From JAICMB01 sp963802915 (GTDB taxonomy: Bacteria; Acidobacteriota; Terriglobia; Bryobacterales; Bryobacteraceae), in NCBI GenBank assembly GCA_963802915.1, contig CAWDKQ010000013.1:372001-436000 (forward strand): a stretch of DNA of 64,000 nucleotides, read 5' to 3'. Shown here piece by piece: positions 50,180-60,280 of the stretch. How positions within the stretch are numbered: position 1 is the stretch's first letter; each line of letters begins with the position of its first letter. The notes under the pieces were generated by a model, which saw nothing but the letters and a program-made list of their open reading frames with translations, was not told the DNA's origin and did not search any database. Both the position numbers and the translations under genes were made by a program.

Positions 50180-51735
50180 GCGCACACGATCCGGAATGCA
50201 ACAGCGTGCTCACTGGGACGCACCGGCGGAGATTCGATACGCAGCCCATCCTCGGCAAGCTTCCAACGAAGTGGCGCGTCGGAACCGAGAAGCTGCACCG
50301 TTTCTATTTTCCGCGTGAAAAGTCCGCGCGACGGCGCAAACGCGGCGACAACAGTCTGCTTCGGATTCCAACCCATGCTGAACGCGAAGATCGTATCGCC
50401 CTTGGTGGTGAAACGGATATCGTCGGCCGTTAAATCGACACGGCCTTTCTCATTAAAATGCTCAGGCGTTCCATTCATGCCAGCGCCTGGCGCTGTCTTA
50501 CGAACCCCCGGACCCTCGCCGAAAATCTTCCAGGGCCGAGTCGAGTAGATCGCCTCGGAGTTCACTCGCATCCAGTCCGTGATCGACGAAATAATCTTCA
50601 ACTCGGCATCGTCGGGGACGCCGCTTCCTGGCAGCGGGAAGTTGAGGAGCAAGTTGCCATTGCGGCTCACGATATCCACCAGAAGATCGATCACCGTCTT
50701 GGGGGTTTTGTAGACGACATCGCGGTCGTAATGCCAGTCGCCGACGCACGTGTCGGTCTGGAACGGTTGGGAGCTGATCTCATCGATCACGCCGCGTTCC
50801 ACGTCGAGGACACAGGTGCCGGCTTCGCACTCCGAGCGGCGTTTGCTGGTGTAGACGACATCGAGCTTTCCGGAATGCCAGCGTAGCGCCTGGTTATAGT
50901 AATGCGCGACGAGGCTGCGGCCGTACTGGCCAAACGGGATCCCGCCGTCTTCATAGAAGATATCCGGCTGATGCTGATCGATCAAATCCTGGACGCGCCG
51001 GAACCACTCGCGCTTCCATTCATCCGGCTCGTTGCCTTGTTCGGCCCAGGCTTCTTTAGCAGGAGGGTGCGGCGGAAAATAAAGATCCTGATTCGCGGGG
51101 TCGTTGCCGTCGTAGGGAACGCCCGCGTATGGGCCTTGTTTATCCGTGCCTTTGTTTGTGACCCACCAGTTGTAACTGCCCCAAACGTGCTCGGAGACGC
51201 CGAAGCGTAGACCTTCATCGCGGGCGGCATCGCGAAAGAGGCCAACGATATCTTTCTTCGGGCCCAGGCTGACGGCGTTCCAACGATGATGGCGGGAGTT
51301 CCACAGATCGAAGTTGTCGCAGTGAACGCCCATCGAGAAAAAGTATTTCGCGCCAGCTTTGCGATAGAGACGCATCAGTTCTTTCGGCTCGAAGCGCTCG
51401 GCCCTCCAGGTTGGGATGACGTCTTTGTATCCGACTTTGGAAGGATGTCCGTAATGCTCGAGATGATATTTATACTGGCGGCTGCCTTCCATATACATGT
51501 TTCGGGCATACCAATCTCCCGCGCCTACATTCGATTGCGGTCCCCAGTGGGCCCAGATGCCAAACTTTGCGTCGCGAAACCATTGTGGACAGGCGTACTT
51601 CTCCAGCGACGAATCGGAAGGGCTGAACGGCCCACGCTGAATGGCGATACCGGAGGGAATCGGCTGGCCCGCCGCGCTCGCGCCAACAGCGGCCGCCGCA
51701 GTCATTTTCATCAGTGCTCTTCTCGAGACCTGCAT
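50176..51735 (-). CDS. Secreted GH29 alpha-L-fucosidase
   Basis: This 519-residue protein has a twin-arginine-type signal (MQVSRRALMKMTAAAAVGAS). GH29 features are PQWFRDAKFGIWAHWGPQSN, YGHPSKVGYKDVIPTWRAER, EPKELMRLYRKAGAKYFFSM and QPDIFYEDGGIPFG, where the aspartate is the likely nucleophile. The end is a beta-sandwich. It would release L-fucose or a related residue from glycans outside the cytoplasm. It faces the methyl-transfer operon tail to tail and diverges from the GH38 gene, so a shared function is possible but not shown. Confidence 0.88.
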   Translation of the reverse strand: MQVSRRALMKMTAAAAVGASAAGQPIPSGIAIQRGPFSPSDSSLEKYACPQWFRDAKFGIWAHWGPQSNVGAGDWYARNMYMEGSRQYKYHLEHYGHPSKVGYKDVIPTWRAERFEPKELMRLYRKAGAKYFFSMGVHCDNFDLWNSRHHRWNAVSLGPKKDIVGLFRDAARDEGLRFGVSEHVWGSYNWWVTNKGTDKQGPYAGVPYDGNDPANQDLYFPPHPPAKEAWAEQGNEPDEWKREWFRRVQDLIDQHQPDIFYEDGGIPFGQYGRSLVAHYYNQALRWHSGKLDVVYTSKRRSECEAGTCVLDVERGVIDEISSQPFQTDTCVGDWHYDRDVVYKTPKTVIDLLVDIVSRNGNLLLNFPLPGSGVPDDAELKIISSITDWMRVNSEAIYSTRPWKIFGEGPGVRKTAPGAGMNGTPEHFNEKGRVDLTADDIRFTTKGDTIFAFSMGWNPKQTVVAAFAPSRGLFTRKIETVQLLGSDAPLRWKLAEDGLRIESPPVRPSEHAVAFRIVCA

Positions 51736-51807
51736 TTTACGTCATCATATCTCCACACAAGAGACGCGATCTTGCGTGACAATGTGAATTCGAGATCCAG
51801 TTGATCC

Positions 51808-54800
51808 ATGCGCATTCATTTGCTGGCTCTGCTGCCGTTCGCGCTGCTCAGCGCAATGGCGCTCTCAGCCGCCGAGACTTCCGTCTGGCGCATCGGCACG
51901 TTTGACCACACTTCTGCCGAGTTTCACGGCCATGAAGGAGACACACCGCCCGTTATCGATGCCAACTCGCCGGATCCCGCGGCAAATTGGCCCGCGCGCC
52001 AGGCCGGGTCAGGCAATGAGAAGGCTGGCGCGAAGGCGCACCCTCGCGTTGTGCGCTTTACGTTGAACGAACCTCCCACCGGCGTCTACACGCTGGTGTT
52101 GAGTGCGCTGGTCGGCAATCCTCGGGTGCCCCGTCTCGATCTCGATTTAAATGGAACGCCCGGTTCTGTCTATCTCGATCGGCGGTTGACCTACTTCGCC
52201 GAAGGCCGTCAGGATTCGCCCATCAACGGCGAAGCGCGAGCTCGGATCAACGTGCCGGCGTCAATACTTCGGCAAGGTCAGAACGAACTGAAGATCACCG
52301 CCGTGGATGACGCGCCGGACCCGACCGGCGATTCGTGGATTGATTGGGATGCCCTGGAACTCGTGCGCGACCCGGGTTTAACGCCGCCGGTCAATGGCGT
52401 CGAAATCACGCCGACATATTTTTATGTGCGGACGAATGGTCAATCGCGGGAACTCGTGGACGTCATCATTTCCTCGGCCAGCGTAAGCGAATCCGGCGAA
52501 CTCATTCTCACAATCGACGGGAAGGAATATCGCGCCACGCCAGTAGCGGCCCGATTCGGGCAACAGCGCTTCGAATTTGAAGTGCCCGAATTCACCGCGG
52601 ACATACCCGCTACCGTCTCGCTAACTCTGGGGCAAACCAAAATCCAGCGCGCTGTCCGACTCACTCCCAAACGTAAGTTCACCGTATACGTGGTGCCGCA
52701 CAACCATCTCGATATCGGATTCACCGACTACCAGCCGAAAATCGAGGAGCTGCAGAATCGCAACTTCGATCATTTGCTGGAAGAGATGCGCTCCGATCCT
52801 TCGCTGCGTTTTTCAACCGACGGCGCCTGGCCCGTAGAGCAGTTTCTGCGGACGCGCACGCCTGCGTCGCAAAAGGAATTCATGGATCAGGTCCGCGCCG
52901 GACGCATTTCGATTCCGGCGCAGTATGCCAATTTGATGATGGGCGGCGCGGATCTGGAAACGCTGGTGCGGTCGCTTTATGCCGGCAAAGCATTGAATCG
53001 CACGGCAGGCCAAAACGCGGATTACGCCAACGTCACGGACGTGCCTGCTTATCCGTGGGCCTACGCATCCGTACTTCACGCCGCGGGCGTGAAATATTTT
53101 GCCGCCGGAGCGAATGACGATCGTGGTCCGCAGCCGCTCTATGGCCGCTGGCAAACGCGTTCTCCGTTCTGGTGGCAGGGACCGGATGGAGAGAAAGTGC
53201 TCATGGCCTACACGCGCCAGTATTCGCAACTCTGGTTCGTTTGCGGATTGCCGCCTCAGGAAGTCGGATGCCGCGAAGGTCTGCCCACGCTATTTCAAAC
53301 CTACGAACAGCCGGGTTATCTGCCCGACAAGCTCCTGATGTTTGGAAGCCAGCTCGAAAACACCGATCTGATTCCCGGTGAGGGTAAATTCGTTCGCGAC
53401 TGGAACACAAAATATGTGTGGCCACGGCTCCAGCTGGCAACGTTCCGCGACTACTTCCAGCAGATTGATCATGACTTCGGCGATAAGCTGGAAACCGTTC
53501 GCGGCGATTTCGGACCGTATTGGGAAGACGGCATCGGAACAGACGCGCAGTTTGCGGCGCAGTATCGCGAATCGGAGAGCCGCGCCGCCGCGGTTGATAC
53601 GCTCGCGTCAGTTGCTTCGCAACTTCAGCCGCAGTTCGCCGCGCCGGTGGCTCGCCTGCGCGAGCTGTGGCAGGACCTTATTCTGTACGCCGAACACACC
53701 TACACCTCATGGGGCGGCTATTCGCGGCCGGATAGCGAACAAACGGTGCGGCAGATCGAGAGCAAACATTTCTATGTCACCGATGCACACCAAAAAGCCT
53801 ATTGGATCTCCCAGGAATCGATGAGCCGCCTGCTCGATCAGATTGGCGTCGAACCGCCGGCAATGGTCGTCTTCAATTCGTTGGGGCATGTGCGAGATGC
53901 GCTGGTCGAGACCGATCTCGACGACGCAACCGAGCTCGTAGATTTGACGACCGGAAAGCCGGTGGCAACCGAGACAGTGAGTGTGGCCGAAGGCTACCGT
54001 CACGTCCGTTTTCTCGCGGAACAAGTTCCGGCATTGGGATATCGCCTTTATCAATTGAAAACATCCAATGCCAGCGATCCCGCGGCCGGTAGTCCGAAAC
54101 AGGGCAATACGATTGAGAACGATTTCTATCGCATCACGGTCGACCCAGCGCGCGGCGGTGTAACCGGCATCTATGACAAACAGCTCCGCCGGGAAATCGT
54201 CGACGCGAAGAGTCCGTATCTTTTAAATCAGTATTTGCATGTTTCCGGTGGCGACGGCACAAGGATCGTTTACATGCACGACCATCTGCCGAACGCCGAC
54301 TTACAAATCCATCCGGCAAACGGCGGCGCTGCCGCCACGGTGCATGCGACTCCATGGGGCCAGACAATCCGCTACACGCTGACCGGCGAGCACGCGCCTG
54401 AGATCGCCGTCGAGATCCGCTTGTACAACCGCGAGAAGAAAATCGAATTCATCAATCGCGTCCACAAAGATCCGGTGAATGACAAGGAGGCGATCTACTT
54501 CGCCTTCCCGTTCGCTGCGTCGGACCCCCAGTTCGAATACGAAGGACAAACGGGAACCGTAAATCCCGTCCGTGATGACCTGCCCGGCGCCAATCGCGAA
54601 TGGTTCACCGTAGGCCACTGGGCGCGGGTGAGCGGTGGCGGATTGAGCGCAGCGGTAATTCCCGTAGACGGCCCTCTGGCTACCTTCGGCGACATCAACC
54701 GCGGCCGCTGGCCCCGCAAATTCGAGCCGCAATCGTCGGCGATCTTCTCATACGCTTTGAATAACTATTGGCACACCAATTTCCCGCGCGTGCAAAGCGG

Positions 54801-55233
54801 TGACTTCAACTTCCGCTATGTCGTGACCAGCGGAGCCGATCTCAACGCCGCCGCGCTCAGCCGGCTAGGTAGGGAAGCGCTCACGCCGTTGGAGATCGGC
54901 CGATCCATCAACAACGACAAAGTCGGCGTGCGCGGATCGTTGCCTGCGACCGCGGCCGGATTCCTCAACGTAGAAGACGCCGGCGTCGAAGTCGAGACGC
55001 TGAAGCCCTCCGAGGACGGCCGCGGCTACATCGTGCGGCTTCTCGAGACATCCGGCCAAGCTCACGCCATAAGCATCCGTTCAGGGCTCCTGCAAATCGA
55101 TCAAGCTTGGCAGACTAACGCCTTGGAGGACGATGAACACGAGCTTCCAGTCGCGGGAAATGTAATGCATGCTACAATTCCCGCCAATGGAATCGTAACT
55201 CTGCGGATCTTGCTGCACCTTGCAGCGCGCTGA
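51808..55233 (+). CDS. Secreted GH38 alpha-mannosidase-like enzyme with N-terminal carbohydrate-binding-like domain
   Basis: This 1141-residue protein has a signal peptide (LLALLPFALLSAMALSAAE). Residues about 25-190 look like the jelly-roll domain of family 4 polysaccharide lyases (VWRIGTFDHTSAEFHGHEGD, DSWIDWDALELVRD). The GH38 catalytic part starts near 292 (VYVVPHNHLDIGFTDYQPKI, with the zinc-binding His/Asp), followed by LRFSTDGAWPVEQFLRTR and a long beta-sandwich C-terminus (GNTIENDFYRITVDPARGGV, YDKQLRREIVDAKSPYLL). Specificity for alpha-mannosides is typical but not certain. It probably acts on glycans together with GH29. Confidence 0.87.
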   Translation: MRIHLLALLPFALLSAMALSAAETSVWRIGTFDHTSAEFHGHEGDTPPVIDANSPDPAANWPARQAGSGNEKAGAKAHPRVVRFTLNEPPTGVYTLVLSALVGNPRVPRLDLDLNGTPGSVYLDRRLTYFAEGRQDSPINGEARARINVPASILRQGQNELKITAVDDAPDPTGDSWIDWDALELVRDPGLTPPVNGVEITPTYFYVRTNGQSRELVDVIISSASVSESGELILTIDGKEYRATPVAARFGQQRFEFEVPEFTADIPATVSLTLGQTKIQRAVRLTPKRKFTVYVVPHNHLDIGFTDYQPKIEELQNRNFDHLLEEMRSDPSLRFSTDGAWPVEQFLRTRTPASQKEFMDQVRAGRISIPAQYANLMMGGADLETLVRSLYAGKALNRTAGQNADYANVTDVPAYPWAYASVLHAAGVKYFAAGANDDRGPQPLYGRWQTRSPFWWQGPDGEKVLMAYTRQYSQLWFVCGLPPQEVGCREGLPTLFQTYEQPGYLPDKLLMFGSQLENTDLIPGEGKFVRDWNTKYVWPRLQLATFRDYFQQIDHDFGDKLETVRGDFGPYWEDGIGTDAQFAAQYRESESRAAAVDTLASVASQLQPQFAAPVARLRELWQDLILYAEHTYTSWGGYSRPDSEQTVRQIESKHFYVTDAHQKAYWISQESMSRLLDQIGVEPPAMVVFNSLGHVRDALVETDLDDATELVDLTTGKPVATETVSVAEGYRHVRFLAEQVPALGYRLYQLKTSNASDPAAGSPKQGNTIENDFYRITVDPARGGVTGIYDKQLRREIVDAKSPYLLNQYLHVSGGDGTRIVYMHDHLPNADLQIHPANGGAAATVHATPWGQTIRYTLTGEHAPEIAVEIRLYNREKKIEFINRVHKDPVNDKEAIYFAFPFAASDPQFEYEGQTGTVNPVRDDLPGANREWFTVGHWARVSGGGLSAAVIPVDGPLATFGDINRGRWPRKFEPQSSAIFSYALNNYWHTNFPRVQSGDFNFRYVVTSGADLNAAALSRLGREALTPLEIGRSINNDKVGVRGSLPATAAGFLNVEDAGVEVETLKPSEDGRGYIVRLLETSGQAHAISIRSGLLQIDQAWQTNALEDDEHELPVAGNVMHATIPANGIVTLRILLHLAAR

Positions 55234-55293
55234 ACGCAGTCGGGTTATACTAATTTGAAATCCAGAGTAGACACTGCACGCAGGAGGGACATT

Positions 55294-57369
55294 ATGTATA
55301 ACAAGATCGCGAAGGTGACGTTTGCCTTAACTCTGTTTTATTCGAGCGCAAGCGCGCAGGCACTACGCCGCGCCCCGGCCATCGCCGGTGCGATAGATGA
55401 ATCGAAACTGGTCAGCCTCAATGGCAACGTTAGGCCCGAGGCCATTACCCCAAACGACCGAGGACGGGTCAGCGACAGTTTGCAACTCGATCATCTCCTG
55501 CTCCAGTTGAAGCGCACGCCGGCTATGGAAGCGGAGACTCAAGCATTTCTCGATAGCCAGCAGGACCCGCAATCGCCCAATTACCACAAGTGGCTTACGG
55601 CGGCTCAGTTTGGTGAGCGGTTTGGAACCGTCGAGCAGGACATCTCGACCGTGAAGCAGTGGCTCAGCGCAAAGGGTTTCGCCGTCAATGAAGTCCATCC
55701 CAACGGGATGTTGATCGACTTCTCCGGAACCGCGGGCCAGGTCCGTGAGGCGTTTCACACGGAAATCCATAACCTCGAAGTCAACGGCAAATCGCATATC
55801 GGCAATGTGAGCGATCCGCAGATTCCGGCCGCTTTGGCGCCGGTCGTCGAAGGCATCGTCTCGCTGCACGATTTCATGCCGCATCCAATGAACATGCCCC
55901 GCAGCACCTATACATTCACCTCCGGAAGCTCGGCCGTTGAGGCCCTGGTGCCTGGCGACCTGGCGACTATTTACAATTTCACGCCCGCATTTGCAAACTG
56001 GACCGGCAAAGGGCAAACCATCGTGGTACTCGAAGACTCGGACGTTTACAGCACCAGTGACTTTACGACATTCCGGTCGAAGTTCGGTCTCTCCCAGCAG
56101 TATTCTTCCGGCTCATTGACACAGGTCCATCCGACCGGTTCAGCTGGGAGCTGCTCCGATCCCGGCGCAAACGCGGACGATGTCGAGTCGGAAATCGACG
56201 TCGAGTGGGCGAGCGCCGCGGCTCCGAATGCAACCATTGAACTCGCTTCCTGCGCGGACACAAAAACTAATTTCGGCGGATTTATCGCCTTGCAGAATTT
56301 GTTGGCGGGCTCCAACCCTCCGAAAATCGTCAGTATCAGCTACGGTGAGTCGGAAGCCTCGAACGGCGCCAGCGGGAACGCTTATATCAACAGCTTGTAT
56401 CAGACTGCCGCAGGCGCGGGTGTTTCTGTGTTCGTGTCGGCGGGCGATGAAGGAGCGGCCAGTTCGGACGCGGGCGCAAGTTCCGCATCGCATGGCATCA
56501 CTGTGAGCGCCTTCGCGTCGACGCAGTACAACGTGGCAGTCGGAGGAACCGATTTCGCCGATACCTATCAGCACACCAATAGCACGTATTGGAGCTCCAC
56601 CAACGGAACCTATTACAACTCGGCCGTGTCATATATCCCCGAAATCCCTTGGAACGATTCGTGCGCCAGCCAGTTGATCGCGACCACGCTCGGCTATTCG
56701 ACAACCTATGGGTCGAGTGGGCTCTGCAACAGCACCACGGCCCGGCAGGATGGTCTTCTGGCCGTTGTAGGGGGCAGCGGCGGCCCAAGCAATTGCGCCA
56801 CGGGAACGCCGGCCAGGTCCGGAATCGCGGGCGGAACTTGCAAAGGCTATTCAAAGCCGACTTGGCAGTCCGTTCCAGGCAATCCGGCCGATGGCGTGCG
56901 CGATATTCCTGACGTAGCTTTGTTCGCTTCGAATGGAATCTGGGGGCACTACTATGTGGTGTGCTATTCGGATCCCGGCAGAGGACGCGGGGGTGTGCCA
57001 TGCACCGGCGCGCCAAGCGCATGGGCCGGTTTCGGCGGAACTTCGGTATCGTCGCCAATTATGGCTGGCATTCAGGCGCTCATCAATCAGAAAATGGGAG
57101 CGGCGCAGGGAAATCCCAATCCCACGCTGTATTCGCTGGCGAAAAGCGGGTATTCAACTTACTTTCACGATGCGACGCTCGGAGACATGGATGTGAACTG
57201 TACCGAGGGATCGGCCAACTGCTACGACCCGGGAAATCTGCGCAACGGCGGCGTGCTTTCCACATCGACATCCTCTTATCAGCCGGCCTTCGGCACCGCG
57301 GCCGGCTGGGACTTCGCTACGGGAATCGGCAGCGTCAACGTCTACAATCTCGTCAGCAACTGGCCGTAA
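55294..57369 (+). CDS. Secreted S53 (sedolisin/pro-kumamolisin) serine carboxyl protease
   Basis: ATG 55294 is chosen because a strong AGGAGG lies at 55282-55287. The 691-residue protein has a signal peptide, an activation propeptide (about 40-210: TPAMEAETQAFLDSQQDPQS, PNYHKWLTAAQFGERFG) and the catalytic domain. The catalytic Glu/Asp pair lies in DDVESEIDVEWASAAAPN (about 295), the oxyanion aspartate region in VSAGDEGAASSD, and the serine in FGGTSVSSPIMAGIQALI (about 581). Sedolisins work at acid pH outside the cell. It stands alone with its own promoter region. Confidence 0.92.
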   Translation: MYNKIAKVTFALTLFYSSASAQALRRAPAIAGAIDESKLVSLNGNVRPEAITPNDRGRVSDSLQLDHLLLQLKRTPAMEAETQAFLDSQQDPQSPNYHKWLTAAQFGERFGTVEQDISTVKQWLSAKGFAVNEVHPNGMLIDFSGTAGQVREAFHTEIHNLEVNGKSHIGNVSDPQIPAALAPVVEGIVSLHDFMPHPMNMPRSTYTFTSGSSAVEALVPGDLATIYNFTPAFANWTGKGQTIVVLEDSDVYSTSDFTTFRSKFGLSQQYSSGSLTQVHPTGSAGSCSDPGANADDVESEIDVEWASAAAPNATIELASCADTKTNFGGFIALQNLLAGSNPPKIVSISYGESEASNGASGNAYINSLYQTAAGAGVSVFVSAGDEGAASSDAGASSASHGITVSAFASTQYNVAVGGTDFADTYQHTNSTYWSSTNGTYYNSAVSYIPEIPWNDSCASQLIATTLGYSTTYGSSGLCNSTTARQDGLLAVVGGSGGPSNCATGTPARSGIAGGTCKGYSKPTWQSVPGNPADGVRDIPDVALFASNGIWGHYYVVCYSDPGRGRGGVPCTGAPSAWAGFGGTSVSSPIMAGIQALINQKMGAAQGNPNPTLYSLAKSGYSTYFHDATLGDMDVNCTEGSANCYDPGNLRNGGVLSTSTSSYQPAFGTAAGWDFATGIGSVNVYNLVSNWP

Positions 57370-57383
57370 AGTAGGATGTCGAC

Positions 57384-57611
57384 ATGGATCACGGACAGCT
57401 CGCGACTATGCAAAAAGCCTACAAGGTCGCTGTCGAAGAATGGATCGCAGCGATAAAGGCCGAGGAAGACCTGGCCTCCGGGAACCCAACGCTCGAGCAA
57501 GTTGACGAGTGGGAACACGCTCACTTCAAGGAAGACGAAGCTCGCAATAAAGCGAAAAAAGCGAAGAGCGACTACGAAGCTGCCATACGGCAAACCCTGT
57601 TCAAGTTCTGA
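57384..57611 (+). CDS. Small helical protein of unknown function
   Basis: This 75-residue, highly charged protein (MDHGQLATMQKAYKVAVEEW, then ARNKAKKAKSDYEAAI) is predicted by eye to be a helical hairpin or short coiled coil. It has no signal peptide or cysteines. AGGATG lies upstream of the ATG. It follows the protease gene by 14 bases and may be co-transcribed, and it ends where a decayed permease fragment begins. I do not recognise the family. Confidence 0.55.
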   Translation: MDHGQLATMQKAYKVAVEEWIAAIKAEEDLASGNPTLEQVDEWEHAHFKEDEARNKAKKAKSDYEAAIRQTLFKF

Positions 57612-57620
57612 CCGCGCGGT

Positions 57621-58047
57621 ATCCTGGCCGCTCAGCGAGCGATCGGACGATCAGCCGCGAACTCACGTTTGCAAAACTATGCACATGTTTTGCGGTTCTG
57701 GCTCTCCTGACCGCGTGCGTGGGCTGTACGGGACGATGTCTTATAGTGTTGCGTGGCAGACCGGCGAGATTGGAATCCGTATGGCTCTTGGGGCGCAACG
57801 CGGTGCCGTTGTATGGATGGTCCCGCGCCGCGTTCTACTTCTGACGGCGGGACTCGCGATCAGCGTGCCTGCCGCGTTGATCGGGTCCCGGCTTGTCAAA
57901 TCGTTTCTGTTCGGGACCCAGCCCCATGATCCGGGAACCCAGGCGCTGGCCGGTGTCGTCCTCTTAAGCGCCGCGATTCTCGCCGGCTATGCGCCGGCAA
58001 GGCGAGCGTCCCGAATTGATCCGATGACGGTTCTGCGGCAGGAGTAA
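57621..58047 (+). pseudogene. Decayed 3' end of an FtsX/MacB-type ABC permease gene
   Basis: From about 57630 one frame reads SASDRTISRELTFAKLCTCF, then AVLALLTACVG. At about 57722 one base is missing and another frame continues LYGTMSYSVAWQTGEIGIRM, then ALGAQRGAVVWMV, FLFGTQPHDPGTQALAG and GYAPARRASRIDPMTVLRQE before TAA. This is the C-terminal block of the large acidobacterial permease family. The preceding several hundred residues are absent, so it is a real remnant, unlike the frameshifted full-length genes elsewhere in the window. Confidence 0.8.
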
Positions 58048-58402
58048 GACATGGTCCTTCGTGCGCCAACGAAGGATGAAAATGTTCCGGCCCGCGCATC
58101 TCGGTCAGATTCCGACCTGCACGGACGCATATTGGTAGCGCGCGAGTATCGCCGGATGCTGCCGACGCACAACGACTGAAGTGTGCAGCCCGGAACCGTC
58201 TCGCGAAAAGGGCGACGCAACTCGGTTCGTTGGGATCGGATCGAGGACACGGACGCAGCGATGTCCTGGACGACGCGCCATCGGAAGGTGTTGACCGAAA
58301 CGCCCGGCACTGATCCGTCCACCCAAGCGCCTGTCAGTTGGCGGAACGACGATTCGTCCACGTGGACGCCGTAAGCGGCGCGTCAACGCACGGGATGGCC
58401 TG
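58048..58402. other. Non-coding stretch between permease remnant and hicBA-2
   Basis: No reading frame here shows recognisable protein character on either strand. Neither tRNA-like folds nor terminal inverted repeats were noticed. It may be further eroded sequence of the same remnant. Confidence 0.4.
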
Positions 58403-58591
58403 TCATTTTAACCATTCGGGAAGTGCGATCCCGCTACCCTCGATGATTGCGTTCATGGTTCCAAGCGGGAGCACGCGGCCACGGGGGTGCGCAACTATGA
58501 CCTGCTTACCAGTGACCGGATGACGCCACTTCTGATGACTGCCGGAGGCGCCAACCCGGACAAGGCCGTGATGGCGAAGAATTCTGATCAC
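58403..58591 (-). CDS. hicA: HicA-family mRNA interferase, N-terminus short
   Basis: From GTG 58591 the 62 residues read IRILRHHGLVRVGASGSHQK, then WRHPVTGKQVIVAHP and MNAIIEGSGIALPEWLK. The GSH motif with the catalytic histidine and the closing helix are present. HicA proteins usually have 5-10 residues before the first helix. None can be supplied here, because the frame meets the hicB stop 10 codons upstream without another start. A neighbouring frame reads TPRLTQT just ahead, which looks like a lost N-terminus. It may still be active. It lies downstream of hicB, in the same order as the first hicBA pair. Confidence 0.65.
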   Translation of the reverse strand: MIRILRHHGLVRVGASGSHQKWRHPVTGKQVIVAHPRGRVLPLGTMNAIIEGSGIALPEWLK

Positions 58592-58621
58592 CTGGTCTGA
58601 GTGAGCCTCGGCGTCCCGCGC

Positions 58622-58825
58622 TCACCCAACCGTCACCTCGAAGAGCTTCGCGTCTTCGGGCAAATCGATGTCACCGGGCGTCAGGTAGAGTTCTATCGCC
58701 TCTCGGATATTCGCTCTGGCCTCCGCCTCGGATTCGCCAGCCGAGGTGCAGCCTGGAAGTTCCGGGCACACGGCAGAGTAATCGCCCGTCTCGGGATCGC
58801 GTTCCAGGACGACCCTGAATGTCAT
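58622..58825 (-). CDS. hicB: HicB-family antitoxin, second copy
   Basis: The start is ATG 58825, giving 67 residues: MTFRVVLERDPETGDYSAVC, PELPGCTSAGESEAEARANI and REAIELYLTPGD. This is the compact HicB fold without a long DNA-binding tail. It should neutralise the HicA encoded 30 bases downstream. The frame is intact. It is only distantly similar to the HicB at 848-1069, so the two pairs are not a recent duplication. Confidence 0.85.
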   Translation of the reverse strand: MTFRVVLERDPETGDYSAVCPELPGCTSAGESEAEARANIREAIELYLTPGDIDLPEDAKLFEVTVG

Positions 58826-59105
58826 ATGTACAGTATAGTGGCAGGCAGGCATCGGACCGCTTTCGGTCGAGCGACACGCGCACGCAGACTGCTCCCATGA
58901 CCCCGTTTGCTTCCCATCGCGCATAGCTCCGGCGCTTCATTCTGGCGTCAATCCAAAATGAAGCAACCTGCCAATCAACGGATCGGCGACGATGCGGCCA
59001 AGTGATCGCCTGATGCCCAAGCGTTTCCCAGCACCAAAGGGGTCGGAAGCGTCTCGATGAAGCAGGATAGCGGCCGAAGCACTGCTGATATTCCAACTCT
59101 GGACT

Positions 59106-59672
59106 CTAGATTGTCAGCACGCCGCGGAACCCTCTTCCGCGGTAAAAACAGGGGGCGGTGTTGTGATAAACAAAAACACGGCCGAAGCGCCGGTCCCCGA
59201 AGATAGCTCCGCCTAGTTTGGTAATTTCAGTAGGTGTTTTCAACCAGCTCTGCGTCTTCGTATCAAAACTTCCCAGCTTCTGTAGCTCCCGGTATTGCTC
59301 TTCTGTTAGCGGCTCAATCCGCATCGCCGCCGCCATATCCAGTACGTTGCCGGCAGGACGCAAGCCTTCCTTCTCCCTTTTCTCCTGCCCTTCACCGTCG
59401 TAGCAAAGGTTTCGACGGCCTTCGGGACTTTCCGCCGAACAATCACAGAAGACGTATTCGCCCGCTTCTTTGTCCCTGACAATAACGTCCGGTTCGCCCC
59501 CCGTTCTTTCCATTTCATGCAGCGACCAAAGCACTCCGCCCTTCCGCACAAGCCAGGCTCGCAAGTCAGCCCACTTGAGACCCTCGTGACGCGTCATATT
59601 GTTCTCAAAGCGTTCCTTCAATTTTTCGAGAAGCTCTTCACGTTGTTTTTTCGAGAGAGTCGCAGGGGACAT
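59106..59672 (-). CDS. DUF4256-family protein
   Basis: ATG 59672 (MSPATLSKKQREELLEKLKE) starts a 188-residue protein with the complete DUF4256 pattern: ERFENNMTRHEGLKWADLRA, LWSLHEMERTGGEPDVIV, EYVFCDCSAESPEGRRNLCY, MRIEPLTEEQYRELQKLGSF and RRFGRVFVYHNTAPCFYRGR. The domain fills the protein and its function is unknown. It is intact although surrounded by toxin-antitoxin loci and decayed genes, as expected of a stand-alone cargo gene. Confidence 0.85.
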   Translation of the reverse strand: MSPATLSKKQREELLEKLKERFENNMTRHEGLKWADLRAWLVRKGGVLWSLHEMERTGGEPDVIVRDKEAGEYVFCDCSAESPEGRRNLCYDGEGQEKREKEGLRPAGNVLDMAAAMRIEPLTEEQYRELQKLGSFDTKTQSWLKTPTEITKLGGAIFGDRRFGRVFVYHNTAPCFYRGRGFRGVLTI

Positions 59673-59996
59673 AATCTTTTGTTCCGCAAGTCGCAAGCGG
59701 CGGTCGATGGTGGATGAGCAGTTCTGGCGCGCCAACCCCGTCTTGAATAATAATAATTCTTGCGCCATGCAGCCGCGCCACCGGGACGGGAAACGCCCTA
59801 TTCGCGGAAGTGGCGTGTTGCCGGCTTGGGGCGGATCGTCACCAACACGTGCAAAGTTTCGGGACGATCAGTTTGGGCGACCACCTTCCTACGAGTGTCG
59901 CGTTGACGGTCCACGATTCAGCCATCAGGAGATCAGGGCAATATTCAGGTTCGTGGTGCATAGTTCTTATAGCGGTACAGTAGCTACAGAAACCAG
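59673..59996. other. Intergenic stretch upstream of DUF4256 and the DUF4258-like pair
   Basis: This holds the divergent upstream regions of the two neighbouring loci. An AT-rich run at about 59745-59760 (AATAATAATAATTC) may belong to a promoter. No gene is supported. Confidence 0.35.
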
Positions 59997-60280
59997 TTGC
60001 GAGCGCGGTTCTGCATCGATCCCGTCACGGACTTACCACACATATTCGGCCACGGGTCAACGAAGAAGAGGTGATCGAAGTACTCGAGCGGCCTGCAGAG
60101 GATCGAAACGGTCGCGAGGGGTCCAGGGTAGCGCTGGGGCAAACCGTCTCAGGCAGATTTCTCCGGATTATTTATGTTCCAGATCCGGAGCCCGATAGCG
60201 TGTTCGTGATCACCGCATACGATTTGACCGGAAAGGCGCTCGCGGCGTTCCGCAGAAGGCGCAGGAAGAAGCGGCAATGA
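59997..60280 (+). CDS. DUF4258-like putative toxin, frameshifted
   Basis: Starting at TTG 59997 the first frame gives RARFCIDPVTDLPHIFGHG and then soon stops. From 60056 the next frame continues VNEEEVIEVLERPAEDRNGR, then ALGQTVSGRFLRIIYVPDPE and DSVFVITAYDLTGKALAAFR to TGA 60278-60280. Joining them needs one missing base in the GGG at 60054-60056. The joined protein of about 95 residues resembles DUF4258/BrnT-like small RNase-fold proteins. Its stop overlaps the start of a small acidic gene, an arrangement typical of toxin-antitoxin pairs. The toxin role is inferred. Confidence 0.6.
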